Shown one piece after another: positions 30,680-39,125 of a stretch of DNA of 52,926 nt. Position 1 is the stretch's first letter. Every line of letters starts with the position of its first letter. The notes under the pieces were generated by a model that ran no database searches, was not told where the DNA came from, and was given only the letters and a program-made list of their open reading frames with translations. The stretch is from positions 1 to 52,926 of IMG/VR virus record IMGVR_UViG_3300036770_005300, one strand, 5' to 3'. The stretch comes from a virus. The position numbers and the translations under genes were made by a program.

Positions 30680-31126
30680 TCAGATTTCAGGGCCGGCCAT
30701 TGCACCATCCCGCCGGCTGCCGTCCGGCTGTGCATGCGGATGGGAATGGGGCATCACAAGGCCGCTGGCGTCGCCTGTCGGTGCTGTCGCCGTCATCACG
30801 CCCCAGGCGGTCGCAGCAGCCGCTACAGCAGCGATGCCAGCCGTGATCAGGTAGCTGAGCATCCCGGCACCGCCCTGGCCCTTGTTGATCGCTGTGGTGA
30901 GCCCATCCACCTTCGCGGTCAGCTCCTTCAGATCATCACGTGTCACCACCCGGGCCTCCAGCTCCACCTGCCGCTGCTCCAGCCGTTCCACCCGGGCCAC
31001 GAACCCAGACACCTGGCTCTGGCCGTGGCTCATGCTCGCCTGCAGCCCCACCAGCAGGCCTTCGAGCTTGCCCAGCCGGTCGATGATGCCCAGTGTGGTG
31101 CTGGAAACCGAGGCGGAATCGTCCAT
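30680..31126 (-). CDS. Coiled-coil protein with one membrane segment
   Basis: 148 residues. LGIIDRLGKLEGLLVGLQAS and FVARVERLEQRQVELEARVV are coiled coil; LITAGIAAVAAAATAWGVM (about 93-111) is a transmembrane helix. Paralogue of the 30012 gene. Possibly helps lysis or forms a membrane oligomer. GGAAACCT lies 20 nt upstream. Confidence 0.6.
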   Translation of the reverse strand: MDDSASVSSTTLGIIDRLGKLEGLLVGLQASMSHGQSQVSGFVARVERLEQRQVELEARVVTRDDLKELTAKVDGLTTAINKGQGGAGMLSYLITAGIAAVAAAATAWGVMTATAPTGDASGLVMPHSHPHAQPDGSRRDGAMAGPEI

Positions 31127-31146
31127 GGGCTGTGGCCTACAGGGTT

Positions 31147-31154
31147 AGGTTTCC
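31147..31154 (-). promoter_or_regulatory. GGAAACCT box variant
   Basis: Variant of the dispersed box 20 nt before the ATG at 31126. Confidence 0.45.
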
Positions 31155-31161
31155 CTGCTGC

Positions 31162-31233
31162 TCATCCGGCCGGCACCGCAGCCTGGAGGCGGGCGATGAT
31201 CGCGTTGCGGAGCGGGGTGCGGCGGCTGGTCAT
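31162..31233 (-). CDS. Possible 23-aa peptide or gene remnant
   Basis: ATG three bases after the stop of the gene at 31237; reads MTSRRTPLRNAIIARLQAAV and ends PAG. Its composition looks coding, resembling the first helix of a longer phage protein that has been cut off. May be a true micro-gene. Confidence 0.3.
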   Translation of the reverse strand: MTSRRTPLRNAIIARLQAAVPAG

Positions 31234-31236
31234 GGG

Positions 31237-31995
31237 TCAGGGGGTGAAGGGTGCAGCCGGCGGGGTAAAGTTTGCCGTATAGACCGCTCCGACACGATGC
31301 CGGAATTGAGCCATCTGGCCAGCATGGAATAGTGCCCCACCCGTGCTCAATGGCACGTGCGCTCCAATCGTGTAGATGTTCGAGGTAGTTGGCTTTACGG
31401 GGGCCACGGTGCTGCTGCCAAACATTGCGCCGGCGAGGAAGTTTCTAACCGTTGTTCCGTCATAGCTGACGGCAAAATGCGCCCATGTGTTTGTCGCCGG
31501 GGGTGATGTGCTTTTTGTTTCGAGTGTTGTGCCGCCGATGTAACGCTGCACATACAGCACGCCCCCGAGGATGTAAGCGGTAATTTCGATGCCGTTTGTC
31601 GTGTTCCATCCTGCAACGGCGCCGCCCTTACCAAAGAGACCGCTATCAGATGTTGATGTCCGACGGAAGAAAAACTCAATCGTGTAAGGCGAAGTAAGAT
31701 CGAGTGCAGAAGTGTACGCAGGCTGTAGCGCATCGCCGTTGCCATCAAAGGCCAGCACGCCATCGGAAGCACCGAAAGGATCTGCAACTGCTGTTGTGAT
31801 CTTGGCATCACCAGAAACGGTGATCGTGCGGCCGTAGTAACTGGAATCGAGAATGGCCGTGCTGTTGTTGGCGCCTTTGCCGGAGATCAGCAGCAGATTG
31901 TCTGGATCTAACTGCACCACCCTCCGCCTGGGAATGATCAACATCCGATTGCCCCCCACATAAGGCCCGCGTCTCCACTCATCACGACAGCTCAT
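31237..31995 (-). CDS. LamG/concanavalin-like domain tail adhesin
   Basis: 252 residues from an ATG inside the end of the upstream gene (an ATG at 31944 is possible). NSTAILDSSYYGRTITVSGD, GVLAFDGNGDALQPAYTSAL and SPYTIEFFFRRTSTSDSG through WAHFAVSYDGTTVRNFLAG follow the LamG jelly-roll order. Probably binds glycans on the host surface. GC is clearly lower than around it, suggesting exchange of the receptor-binding domain. It is followed by a tiny reading frame (31162-31233). Confidence 0.72.
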   Translation of the reverse strand: MSCRDEWRRGPYVGGNRMLIIPRRRVVQLDPDNLLLISGKGANNSTAILDSSYYGRTITVSGDAKITTAVADPFGASDGVLAFDGNGDALQPAYTSALDLTSPYTIEFFFRRTSTSDSGLFGKGGAVAGWNTTNGIEITAYILGGVLYVQRYIGGTTLETKSTSPPATNTWAHFAVSYDGTTVRNFLAGAMFGSSTVAPVKPTTSNIYTIGAHVPLSTGGALFHAGQMAQFRHRVGAVYTANFTPPAAPFTP

Positions 31996-32593
31996 TCACC
32001 CAGCCGGCAGACAGATCGAACGGTTCGCCCGCCTGGATCTGGGCCTTCAGTTCGGCAGCGCGCTCCATGTTCGCGAACCCGGCTGCAACCAGCGACTGAT
32101 GCCGCTGCAGCAGATCCACCATGAACGGTGTCGCGGTGCCCTCCTGATCCCTGCGGATTGCCTCCTGCAGCAGCACGCCCAGCATCGGATCCTCGTTGCT
32201 CGGATAGAGCCGGGCGTTGACCTGCAGCCGGGCGGCCTCGACCTGGTTCAGTAGTTCTTCCACGGGGCGGCGGATGACCTGAAGGCTTTCCTCCCACGTT
32301 CCCACCGGGCCGCCGGTCTTCGGGTTGGGGTAGTCCACTGGCCCCCAGCTGGCCACCTCGTAGAAGATCGCCGGGTCGTACTCGCGCACCTGCGGTTCGC
32401 CCTTCAGGTAGAACCGGATCTGGGTGCCGTCGTAGGGCAGGCCGAACAGGTTGGGCCACCGCGCACCGCTCGGATTGGTCGGCACATCGCCACGCACCGG
32501 CACGAACAGATCGACGCTCTGCCCCTCGCGCGGGCCGGCCTCGTCGTAGTAGCGCACGCCGGTGTCGGAGTTGGTCTTGATGGTGTCGGTCAT
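31982..32593 (-). CDS. Tail-associated hypothetical protein
   Basis: 203 residues. N-terminal part (TGVRYYDEAGPREGQSVDLF; FYLKGEPQVREYDPAIFYEV) looks beta-rich; the rest is helical (PVEELLNQVEAARLQVNARL). Sits between the collagen-like fibre and the LamG adhesin, so a fibre-assembly or connector role is plausible. Confidence 0.6.
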   Translation of the reverse strand: MTDTIKTNSDTGVRYYDEAGPREGQSVDLFVPVRGDVPTNPSGARWPNLFGLPYDGTQIRFYLKGEPQVREYDPAIFYEVASWGPVDYPNPKTGGPVGTWEESLQVIRRPVEELLNQVEAARLQVNARLYPSNEDPMLGVLLQEAIRRDQEGTATPFMVDLLQRHQSLVAAGFANMERAAELKAQIQAGEPFDLSAGWVNELS

Positions 32594-32595
32594 GG

Positions 32596-33735
32596 TCAGA
32601 CGGGGGAGCGGGTGAAGATGAACTGTGCGAAGAGGCCCTGGGCGCCAGTGCCGACGCCCACCAGATCGACGCCGATCCGGTCGCCGGCCGTGAATGTCGG
32701 GCTGGCGATCAGCGAGGCGCTGGCGTCCACCAAGCTGGCGCTGGCGGCCAGCGTGGCGTTACCGGTCAGCACGCTGGTTTTCGTGCCGGCGGCGGTGCGC
32801 TTGTAGGCGTTGAAGGTGGTGCTGCTGCTGCCGGTGTTGTCGATGTGGCTGCCGAAGCGCACAGCCGTCAACGTGAAGTTGCCCGACGGCACCGGCACCG
32901 GGATCTCCTCGTAGTTGGTGCCGGCGGTCGCTGTTTCGCCCTTGTTGCTGATCTTCAGCACCAGGCCGTCGCCAATGCTCGGCAGGCTGATGGTCTTCGT
33001 GCCGGCGTTGTAGCTGAGCGGGCTTGAGGCGGCCGCCACGCCATCGGCGCCCGCCGGGCCTGTGGGGCCAGTCGCGCCGGCCGGGCCAGTGTCGCCCTGG
33101 ATGCCTTGGGGGCCCTGAGGTCCAGTCGCGCCGGTGGGGCCTGCCGGGCCGGTGTCGCCAGTGTCGCCCTTCGGTCCTTGAGGGCCGGTCGCACCTGTGG
33201 CACCCGCAGGACCAGCAGGCCCCTGGGCGCCATCAGCTCCGGCGGGACCGGCCGGGCCGGCAGGGCCTGTCGGACCAGCAGGGCCCTGGGCGCCCACCAG
33301 CGAAGCCAGCCACTGCGCGCGCGTGCCCACGAAACCCTGAGCGACCGCCACCTCATAGGCGTCGTCACCCTCAGCACCAGCCGGGCCAGCCGGGCCGGTT
33401 GCACCAGCAGGCCCCGTTGCACCCTGAGGCCCCTGCGCACCGGCCGGGCCCTGGGCTCCAGCAGGCCCCGTGGCACCAGCCGGGCCAGTCGCACCCGCAG
33501 GCCCTGCAGGCCCCTGCTGGCCCTCCGCGATGTTGAACACCACCCCACCCCAGGCGCCAGCTGTCTTCGGGCCGTAGATGTCGCCTGTGGTGGTGTTCAG
33601 GTAGTAGTCGCCGTTTGCGCCAAGCCCACTGGCCGGTGCTCCCGCGCCGCGGTGCCAGTACGAGCCCACACCAGCAGGACCCGCCGGCCCCGCCGGTCCC
33701 GGCAGCCCTGGAATCAGCACCTCAACGATCGCCAT
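32596..33735 (-). CDS. Collagen-like tail fibre
   Basis: 379 residues. A short head ([17 protein letters not shown]) and a folded patch with [20 protein letters not shown] are followed by a long run of Gly-X-Y triplets (about 72-245, interrupted near 120 by [20 protein letters not shown], a motif known in phage fibres). A C-terminal beta domain ([19 protein letters not shown]) closes it. Such proteins trimerise into long fibres for host contact. Confidence 0.82.
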   Translation of the reverse strand: MAIVEVLIPGLPGPAGPAGPAGVGSYWHRGAGAPASGLGANGDYYLNTTTGDIYGPKTAGAWGGVVFNIAEGQQGPAGPAGATGPAGATGPAGAQGPAGAQGPQGATGPAGATGPAGPAGAEGDDAYEVAVAQGFVGTRAQWLASLVGAQGPAGPTGPAGPAGPAGADGAQGPAGPAGATGATGPQGPKGDTGDTGPAGPTGATGPQGPQGIQGDTGPAGATGPTGPAGADGVAAASSPLSYNAGTKTISLPSIGDGLVLKISNKGETATAGTNYEEIPVPVPSGNFTLTAVRFGSHIDNTGSSSTTFNAYKRTAAGTKTSVLTGNATLAASASLVDASASLIASPTFTAGDRIGVDLVGVGTGAQGLFAQFIFTRSPV

Positions 33736-33736
33736 C

Positions 33737-34093
33737 TCAGGGGGCCTCCAGGCTCACGCGACGCTCTGCCACCGCAGCACCCTTCACCGCATAGAACGAG
33801 TCCCCAACCGGCGGGAACAGGTGGAGGTCATGCACCGACTTGCCCGCCTTCACCGGGATCGCCAGCGTCTGCGCGCCTGTCAGCCGGCCACGCACCTGGC
33901 CATCAGCGCGATCGGGAAAGTCCACCGCCACCTCCGCATACTTCACGGTGCGGCGTGGATTCCAGATTTCCCAGTTCGCCGTGTAACCCGTCAGCGGGAT
34001 CGGGCTGAACGGTGATGCCTCATACCGCAACCGCAGGTGCAGCTCGGCCGGTGCACCCTGTTGGATCTCGAATGGAACGTCCTGGGGAATCAC
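33737..34093 (-). CDS. Small beta-rich structural protein
   Basis: 118 residues from a [36 protein letters not shown] and [18 protein letters not shown] alternate strands, like an Ig-type baseplate domain. GGAAAACT lies 21 nt upstream. One base separates it from the fibre gene, so it may be a fibre-attachment protein. Confidence 0.6.
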   Translation of the reverse strand: MIPQDVPFEIQQGAPAELHLRLRYEASPFSPIPLTGYTANWEIWNPRRTVKYAEVAVDFPDRADGQVRGRLTGAQTLAIPVKAGKSVHDLHLFPPVGDSFYAVKGAAVAERRVSLEAP

Positions 34094-34114
34094 CGACTGC
34101 CCTGCGCTGGCCTC

Positions 34115-34122
34115 AGTTTTCC
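34115..34122 (-). promoter_or_regulatory. GGAAAACT box, fibre unit
   Basis: Perfect box 21 nt before the GTG at 34093, in a 36-nt gap. Confidence 0.6.
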
Positions 34123-34129
34123 GGCCTCA

Positions 34130-34375
34130 TCAGCCCTCCTTGTTGTTGCTCACTGGCCGCCGCTTGCGGCCTTCAGCAGCCGGCCGCCGTGCGATGCCGT
34201 CATGCACCTCGATGTCAGCCTCAGCCGCCTCCGCGGGTTCTGCAGGGCCTGCCTCTGCTGCTTCCGTGATCACCACCGGCAGGGGCGCCTCTGGCACCGC
34301 TCCAGTCCATGCCGCCCGTGGATCCGGTGGCATACCAGGGGCGAAGCTGTTCAGCTGCAGACGTTCCGGGGCCAT
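34130..34375 (-). CDS. Small hypothetical protein
   Basis: 81 residues; Pro/Ala/Glu rich middle (EAAEAGPAEPAEAAEADIEV) and basic end (RRPAAEGRKRRP). Low complexity; possibly disordered. Lies just after a terminator hairpin and before the fibre unit. Confidence 0.5.
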   Translation of the reverse strand: MAPERLQLNSFAPGMPPDPRAAWTGAVPEAPLPVVITEAAEAGPAEPAEAAEADIEVHDGIARRPAAEGRKRRPVSNNKEG

Positions 34376-34402
34376 GGGGTTCGATCGTCGAAGGTGGAAC
34401 TG

Positions 34403-34435
34403 AAGAAAGCGGGGCCCCGCAATCGAGGCCCCGCC
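34403..34435 (-). terminator. Intrinsic terminator after the 34453 gene
   Basis: On the minus strand an 8-bp stem (34435-34428 with 34417-34410: GCGGGGCC and GGCCCCGC) is followed by TTTCTTC. Placed 18 nt after the stop of the decoration-like gene, it would reduce readthrough from capsid genes into fibre and lysis genes. Confidence 0.68.
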
Positions 34436-34452
34436 AGTCGCTGATCCGTGGA

Positions 34453-34944
34453 TCAGCCGTTCTGCACGTGGATGGTGTTGCCCGTGCCGGCGGGGACCAC
34501 CACACCGTTCTGGCCTTCGCCAGTACCGGTGCCGGCCACCAGGCGCAGCGCCACCACACGCACATCACCGGTGATGGCAGGCGAGGCAGCAGCCTTCACC
34601 AGCTCCTCGATCTGCGACCCGGTGAAGCCGACCTCAAGGGTCTTCTTGCCGGAGAAGGCGATCGTGCCGATGGTGACGTAGCCGGTGGGGTTGGCATTGG
34701 CCAGGGCGCCACCCTCGGCCACGTGCGCCACCTGGATCAGGTAACCGCCAGCGCTGTTGTCAGCACCGCCAGCAGCCACGAACTTGAGCATGTCGGCGTT
34801 GTTGAGCTTGAAGCTCATCAGCCGAGCAGCACCGGTGCGGGTTTCAGCAGCCGCACCCTCGCCCGCACGCACGGTGCCAAGCAGCACCGATTCGCGGTCG
34901 ATGTAGTAAGCCTTGCGGCTCAGAAGGCCAGTAGCCTTAGGCAT
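34453..34944 (-). CDS. Head protein, possibly decoration
   Basis: 163 residues. MSFKLNNADMLKFVAAGGAD, YLIQVAHVAEGG, TLEVGFTGSQIEELV and VRVVALRLVAGTGTG are beta-rich with Gly/Ala loops. Directly follows the major capsid gene after 51 nt, where head-decoration or capsid-completion genes are often found. No family recognised. Confidence 0.55.
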   Translation of the reverse strand: MPKATGLLSRKAYYIDRESVLLGTVRAGEGAAAETRTGAARLMSFKLNNADMLKFVAAGGADNSAGGYLIQVAHVAEGGALANANPTGYVTIGTIAFSGKKTLEVGFTGSQIEELVKAAASPAITGDVRVVALRLVAGTGTGEGQNGVVVPAGTGNTIHVQNG

Positions 34945-34995
34945 GGTTCACAAAGGGAATGAAGGACAGTGGAGCAGATAAACGCCTGATCAAAC

Positions 34996-35955
34996 TCAGG
35001 CGATGATGTCAGCGTTGGTGATGTTGTACAGGCGGGCCGCAGCACGCTTGGTTTCGATCACCGCACCGATGTGCCAGCTGATCCGGGTGAGGAAGGTGGG
35101 CGTGGTGAACATCTCGCCCACGTCGTAGACGGCGAGACCAGGCACCTGGCCGGTGGGGGTGTTACTGGGGCCCTGCAGGCCGCTCACCATCCCCTCGCCC
35201 AGGGCGAGGCAATAGATCGAGCAGGTGCTGTTCGCCTCATCGAACGCCTGGATCGCGTTGTTCTGGCGGTCCACGTCGGTGCGGATGATCCGCACATCCC
35301 CGTAGAACAGGGTCTGACGGCCGAACTCATCGGGGCGGAAGTCGATGTTGCCTGCCACGCCACTGGTGCGCATGGCCTTGTTGAACTTCAAGCCCAGGGG
35401 GCGACCGACCACCAGCACCTTGTCGCTGGGGGGAGCATCCACGGCATCGATCAGCTCATCGAGCTTCGAGAGGCTCAGCGGACCGGCGGAGGCATGGTTG
35501 GCCAGGGCCTGGTTGCTGCCGGTGTTGATCCGCTTGCGCAGACCATCCATCTCGCGGCCGTTCGAGGCGTTGGCGTCGCCGTTGAGGAAGTCACGCTCGA
35601 AGCGCATCCGCATGGCGCGGATGGTCATGTCGAGCTGGCGACGGTGGGCGCTGGCACCGAACAGAGCCAGCTTGCTCTGGTCGGTCTTCACGTCCTTGCC
35701 GTAGATCTTCAGCACCTCAGCTTCCGTCTTCACGGTGCCGAGGCTGTCGTCGTTCGCCTCATCGAACAGACGGGGCTGCGCATCGGGCAGCTCGTCTTCG
35801 AGGGCGTAGGGGTAGGCACCGCCTTGCACGTCCACGAAGGGCACGATGCGGGCGAGCTCGGAAACGTTCAGACCAGCGCGGACAGCCAGTTCCTGATCAC
35901 TGGCGCCCTGCTGAATGCGGAGCTGGAACTGCTCCCAGAGGGTAAGGGAAGCCAT
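34996..35955 (-). CDS. Major capsid protein (HK97 fold type)
   Basis: 319 residues. The N-terminal helix (LTLWEQFQLRIQQ), IVPFVDVQGGAYPYALEDEL (the strand and loop before the E-loop), LKIYGKDVKTDQSKLALFG and MRMRFERDFLNGDANASNGR then MDGLRKRINTGSN match the order of a common HK97-type major capsid family; PSDKVLVVGRPLGLKFNKAM and the end HIGAVIETKRAAARLYNITN complete it. Preceded by a scaffold-like gene, as expected for heads without a large internal scaffold domain. Confidence 0.82.
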   Translation of the reverse strand: MASLTLWEQFQLRIQQGASDQELAVRAGLNVSELARIVPFVDVQGGAYPYALEDELPDAQPRLFDEANDDSLGTVKTEAEVLKIYGKDVKTDQSKLALFGASAHRRQLDMTIRAMRMRFERDFLNGDANASNGREMDGLRKRINTGSNQALANHASAGPLSLSKLDELIDAVDAPPSDKVLVVGRPLGLKFNKAMRTSGVAGNIDFRPDEFGRQTLFYGDVRIIRTDVDRQNNAIQAFDEANSTCSIYCLALGEGMVSGLQGPSNTPTGQVPGLAVYDVGEMFTTPTFLTRISWHIGAVIETKRAAARLYNITNADIIA

Positions 35956-36003
35956 CGGAAAGAGGGGGGTTGGAGGATTGACGGGAATCGCGATGGCCTG
36001 GCT

Positions 36004-36132
36004 TCAGGCCGCCCCCGTGGAGTCGCTCCAGGCGGATGGCGCGGCTGATGCCGTGGTCATCTGGATGTGGATGGCACCGACGGCATCGCGCCAACCGGGC
36101 GGTGCTGGGTTGTGGCTGCACATCGCGTGCAT
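36004..36132 (-). CDS. Very small protein between scaffold and capsid genes
   Basis: 42 residues starting MHAMCSHNPAPPGWRDAVGA. GGAAAACT lies 18 nt before the ATG; the gene also contains a perfect-arm dyad of the GTC family (36059-36072, ATCTGGATGTGGAT). It may be a real micro-gene or only the leader of the capsid transcript. Confidence 0.4.
   Translation of the reverse strand: MHAMCSHNPAPPGWRDAVGAIHIQMTTASAAPSAWSDSTGAA
36059..36072. promoter_or_regulatory. GTCYRN4YRGAC-type dyad upstream of capsid gene
   Basis: ATCTGGATGTGGAT, two end mismatches, about 100 nt before the capsid ATG. The only family member in the late block. Confidence 0.35.
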
Positions 36133-36150
36133 CACCACCCAGTCGCCCGG

Positions 36151-36158
36151 AGTTTTCC
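36151..36158 (-). promoter_or_regulatory. GGAAAACT box upstream of capsid gene
   Basis: Perfect box in the scaffold-capsid gap, 18 nt before a small ATG at 36132 and about 195 nt before the capsid ATG. Confidence 0.58.
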
Positions 36159-36178
36159 GTTCCCCCTCTTCGGCGCCC

Positions 36179-37039
36179 TCAGCCGGGGTAGGCGGCCGAC
36201 AGGAAGTCGCGGGTGCCGGCCTTGATCGCCTGCTGCGGGTCGCGGGCCACCACACCACCGCGCTGGCCGCGGGCACCAACGAAGCCGCCAGAGCCCTCGC
36301 CCATGCGGCTGCGGAAGAACGAGCCGACCACCGGCGAGCCATCGGCCTGCTGGTTCATCCACTCGATCGGGCTGACGCGGCCCTTGCCGTCGGCCGAGAG
36401 GATCGGATCACCCTGGCCATCAACCACGTAGACCTGGCCGGTGGCTTCATCGAGCCGGAGATGCTTCGAGCCAACCAGGGCCATGAACCCATCGAAGAAG
36501 GTCAGCCCCGCTTCATCGGCACCATCACGGCCATGGGCGGCATCAAACGCTGCGCGGGCGGCGGTGCGGATCTCGAGGTTGATGCGCCGCTGGCGCTCCT
36601 GCGTGGCGGTCTCGGTGGCCTTGGCCAGCTGGTCCTGGTGCTTCCGCTCGAGCCGCAGCCGCTCCGCTTCGGTGAGCTGCTCGCGTTCGCGCAGCTGCCG
36701 CTCCAGCTGCTCGGCCCGCTCCTTGGCCTCAGAGACGGCCGCCGGGTGGGTGCGCTGGATTTCGGCCAGCTGACGCTTCAGCGCATCGTTGTCGGCGCGG
36801 AGTGCGGCGAGGGCCCGTTTGCCGGGATCGCCCAGGTGCGCTTCAGGGTCATCCCCGCCACTGAGGCCCCCTGTTGCACTGCTGCCGCTGGCCCCTGCTG
36901 CGCCGCCGGCGGTGCCATCACCACCAGCCCCACCGGCATCTCCGGCGCCATCGCCGGCGGGATCAGGATCGACCGTGGTGTGGAGGGGCAGCAGATCGCT
37001 CCACAGCGTGTTGAAGCGTGCCGAGAATCGTGTCATCAT
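36179..37039 (-). CDS. Capsid scaffold protein
   Basis: 286 residues. A Gly/Ala-rich region (about 25-65) follows the head; residues 75-160 form a strong coiled coil (AALRADNDALKRQLAEIQ, RLERKHQDQLAKATETAT); the C-terminal part is smaller and acidic/glycine-rich (WMNQQADGSPVVGSFFRSRM). This plan is that of phage scaffolds which template capsid assembly and then leave. The next gene downstream, past a 42-aa frame, is the major capsid gene. Confidence 0.75.
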   Translation of the reverse strand: MMTRFSARFNTLWSDLLPLHTTVDPDPAGDGAGDAGGAGGDGTAGGAAGASGSSATGGLSGGDDPEAHLGDPGKRALAALRADNDALKRQLAEIQRTHPAAVSEAKERAEQLERQLREREQLTEAERLRLERKHQDQLAKATETATQERQRRINLEIRTAARAAFDAAHGRDGADEAGLTFFDGFMALVGSKHLRLDEATGQVYVVDGQGDPILSADGKGRVSPIEWMNQQADGSPVVGSFFRSRMGEGSGGFVGARGQRGGVVARDPQQAIKAGTRDFLSAAYPG

Positions 37040-37082
37040 CCGATGCCGGGGAGTCGCTCGCCCGGTGCAAGGTTGCGGGCGC

Positions 37083-37090
37083 AGTTTTCC
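37083..37090 (-). promoter_or_regulatory. GGAAAACT box, scaffold unit
   Basis: Perfect box 43 nt before the ATG at 37039; the spacing is longer than at other copies. Confidence 0.55.
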
Positions 37091-37102
37091 CGTTGGCAGC
37101 TA

Positions 37103-37288
37103 TCAGGAGAGGGTGTTGAGCTTCACGCCCTTGGCGATGGTGCGTGCGCGTGCTTCACGGTTGAGCAGCCGCTGGCGGTTGGCCAGGGCCGCCAGCTCCG
37201 CACGCTGGAACACTGTGGGCTGGCTGCTGTAGCCAGGCTGCAGGCTCGGGTCGTCCTGTGGTGATGGTGTGGCTGTGGTGATGGTCAT
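37103..37288 (-). CDS. Small hypothetical protein
   Basis: 61 residues. The end ALANRQRLLNREARARTIAK resembles the start of the next upstream gene (AANRRQLLNREQQQRDAREV), suggesting a shared assembly helix. Overlaps that gene by 4 nt (ATGA). Confidence 0.55.
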   Translation of the reverse strand: MTITTATPSPQDDPSLQPGYSSQPTVFQRAELAALANRQRLLNREARARTIAKGVKLNTLS

Positions 37289-38661
37289 GGGGCCAGATCC
37301 TCCGGGGAGAAGCCGAGGTTGAGCAGCCGCTGGCGGCAGAGCGCAGGCTTGCCCCAGTCCCAGGCCAGCAGCAGCGTCTGGCTGGTGCCAGGCGGCAGGC
37401 TCGCCAGGCTCGGCAGCTGCAGCGGCACGGTGAGGCCAGGGACCAGGGTGCCGGAGGTGGGATCGAGCGGTTCATGGCTGATCGGATCCAGCGCACGGAT
37501 CTTGCGCGCTACCAGCTGGGATGGGTTGCTGCCTGATCGGCTGAACTGCAGCCAGGTGGGCGACCAGGACTGCGGGTCGTCCGTGGTGACCGCCTCGATC
37601 GTCTGCGGTGTGGCCAGCCGCACATTGCCGGCCCCTGTCGCGCCGAGACCCTGGGTGGCGCTGGTGACAGCACCATCACGATTGCGGTCTGCAAGCAGCT
37701 GATAGATTGCGGCCGGCGCATTGATTGCGCGTACGGATTTTTCGGTGATGTAGAAGGCCAGTGGTGGAGCGGCGCTGATGGCGGTCTTAGAAGAGGTGCT
37801 AACCGTTAGCCACTGATCCACATAGGTTATTCTTATTGCAAGCTCGAATCCAGCAAGAACAACATAGTCATACGATGACACGGCAACGCCCGCCAGCGTG
37901 CTGCCAACCTCATACAGGCCGCCCTCGGTAACAACTACGTCCCCAACGAGGTAGCCAACGTTTGTTTGGTAAATCCCTTTTGTAATGGTGTACTTGCTTT
38001 TGTCGTAAGTGGCTGCTCTCGTGAGCCTTTGCAGTGTTGTCTGTGTGGTTGAGTATTGCTGGTAGGTCAAAACCAGAACAAGACTGGCTCTCCCTGCTGG
38101 AAGCAAAAGCCATTGCAGGTTTGACGTTCCGTTGGCCGTCACGGCAAACGTTCTTGTCTGCTCCGCAAGTGGAGGCAATGCCTGGTCGGGAGGCACGCTA
38201 ATGCTTGAAGTTGATCCTATGTTGCCATTGGCATCTGTATAGCCAATCATCTTTCCGTAGACATACCTTTCCGCGACGAAGCTTTCTGGAGCTTTGCCGG
38301 TGGCCGACTCTTCAGGTAGCGGCACCGTCACCGACTGGCTGCCATCCCCGCTCCACAGCCGGTACTCCCGCGGGGCCACCAGGCCCTCGGTCAGGAACCC
38401 ATGGGCCACCGCGACGCCATCACGCCGGCCGCCCACCACCCCTGCCGGCAGCGGGAACTCCGGCACTGCACCCTTCCACAGGTCGCGCTGCCTGGTCGCC
38501 TTGCGCTGCTCTTCCTCGACCTTCCGCAGCTGCCGCTTCACCTCCCGTGCATCACGCTGCTGCTGCTCGCGGTTCAGCAGCTGCCGCCGGTTGGCCGCCT
38601 GCGTCGCCCGCGACGCCTCCAGCAGCCGCGGCGGCAGGTTCAGGTCAATGCGTGTGGCCAC
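37285..38661 (-). CDS. Tail/baseplate protein with atypical central domain
   Basis: 458 residues. N-terminal basic coiled coil (about 20-65), then a patch with FPLPAGVVGGRRDG; a beta-rich middle; and an end with NPSQLVARKIRALDPISHEP and LLLAWDWGKPALCRQRLLN. Between 37740 and 38250 base composition drops sharply in GC, covering about residues 140-305. This looks like a domain gained from another source, as is common in receptor-contacting proteins. No family recognised. Confidence 0.62.
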   Translation of the reverse strand: MATRIDLNLPPRLLEASRATQAANRRQLLNREQQQRDAREVKRQLRKVEEEQRKATRQRDLWKGAVPEFPLPAGVVGGRRDGVAVAHGFLTEGLVAPREYRLWSGDGSQSVTVPLPEESATGKAPESFVAERYVYGKMIGYTDANGNIGSTSSISVPPDQALPPLAEQTRTFAVTANGTSNLQWLLLPAGRASLVLVLTYQQYSTTQTTLQRLTRAATYDKSKYTITKGIYQTNVGYLVGDVVVTEGGLYEVGSTLAGVAVSSYDYVVLAGFELAIRITYVDQWLTVSTSSKTAISAAPPLAFYITEKSVRAINAPAAIYQLLADRNRDGAVTSATQGLGATGAGNVRLATPQTIEAVTTDDPQSWSPTWLQFSRSGSNPSQLVARKIRALDPISHEPLDPTSGTLVPGLTVPLQLPSLASLPPGTSQTLLLAWDWGKPALCRQRLLNLGFSPEDLAP

Positions 38662-38666
38662 CAGCC

Positions 38667-39125
38667 TCAGGCCACCGTCGTGATGTCATCGGTCAGCAGC
38701 CGCACCCGGTAGCTGCGCGGTTCACCAGGGCTCAGCGCGATGCTCGGTGCCTCCACATGCAGCATCGCCACCGTCGTGTCCCAGGTCACGGCGCCACCGC
38801 CGCCGGCGGTCCCCAGCACGATGTAGAGCGTGTCGTAGGTGAGCCCCAGGCCGTTCGCCGCCGCGATGAAGGTGGTCAGCTGCTGCGGCGATCGAAACCG
38901 CCCTGTCGCAGCGTCGTAGGCGCCGGCCGGGATCGTCCACTGCACCCTGGCGTAGCCCTCAGAGGCCTGCGCGCTGATCTCCGCCGCATCCCACTGCGCG
39001 GTGGTGCTGTTCTTCGTTAGGGTGCCGGTGTTGGTCGCCAGGCAGGCCCGGGCCACACGGCCCTGGTAGGCCGCTGCAAACACCCGGCCCAGCTCGGCAT
39101 CACTGGTCTGGAACGGAAGCGCCAT
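38667..39125 (-). CDS. Tail-associated structural protein
   Basis: 152 residues. FQTSDAELGRVFAAAYQGRV, RVQWTIPAGAYDAATGRFRS, AMLHVEAPSIALSPGEPRSY are beta-rich with a helical start. Lies between tail proteins with gaps of 1 and 5 nt. Function unknown; structural by context. Confidence 0.6.
   Translation of the reverse strand: MALPFQTSDAELGRVFAAAYQGRVARACLATNTGTLTKNSTTAQWDAAEISAQASEGYARVQWTIPAGAYDAATGRFRSPQQLTTFIAAANGLGLTYDTLYIVLGTAGGGGAVTWDTTVAMLHVEAPSIALSPGEPRSYRVRLLTDDITTVA

Noticed and set aside
30493-30735. Minus frame of 80 codons between the two membrane genes
   Set aside because: Composition is Pro/Ala/Arg noise and it overlaps both neighbouring genes in other frames.
32596-33735. 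Gly-X-Y triplet DNA as a CRISPR-like or tandem DNA repeat
   Set aside because: The periodicity is 9 nt codon-level repetition of a collagen-like protein with many synonymous changes, with no spacers.
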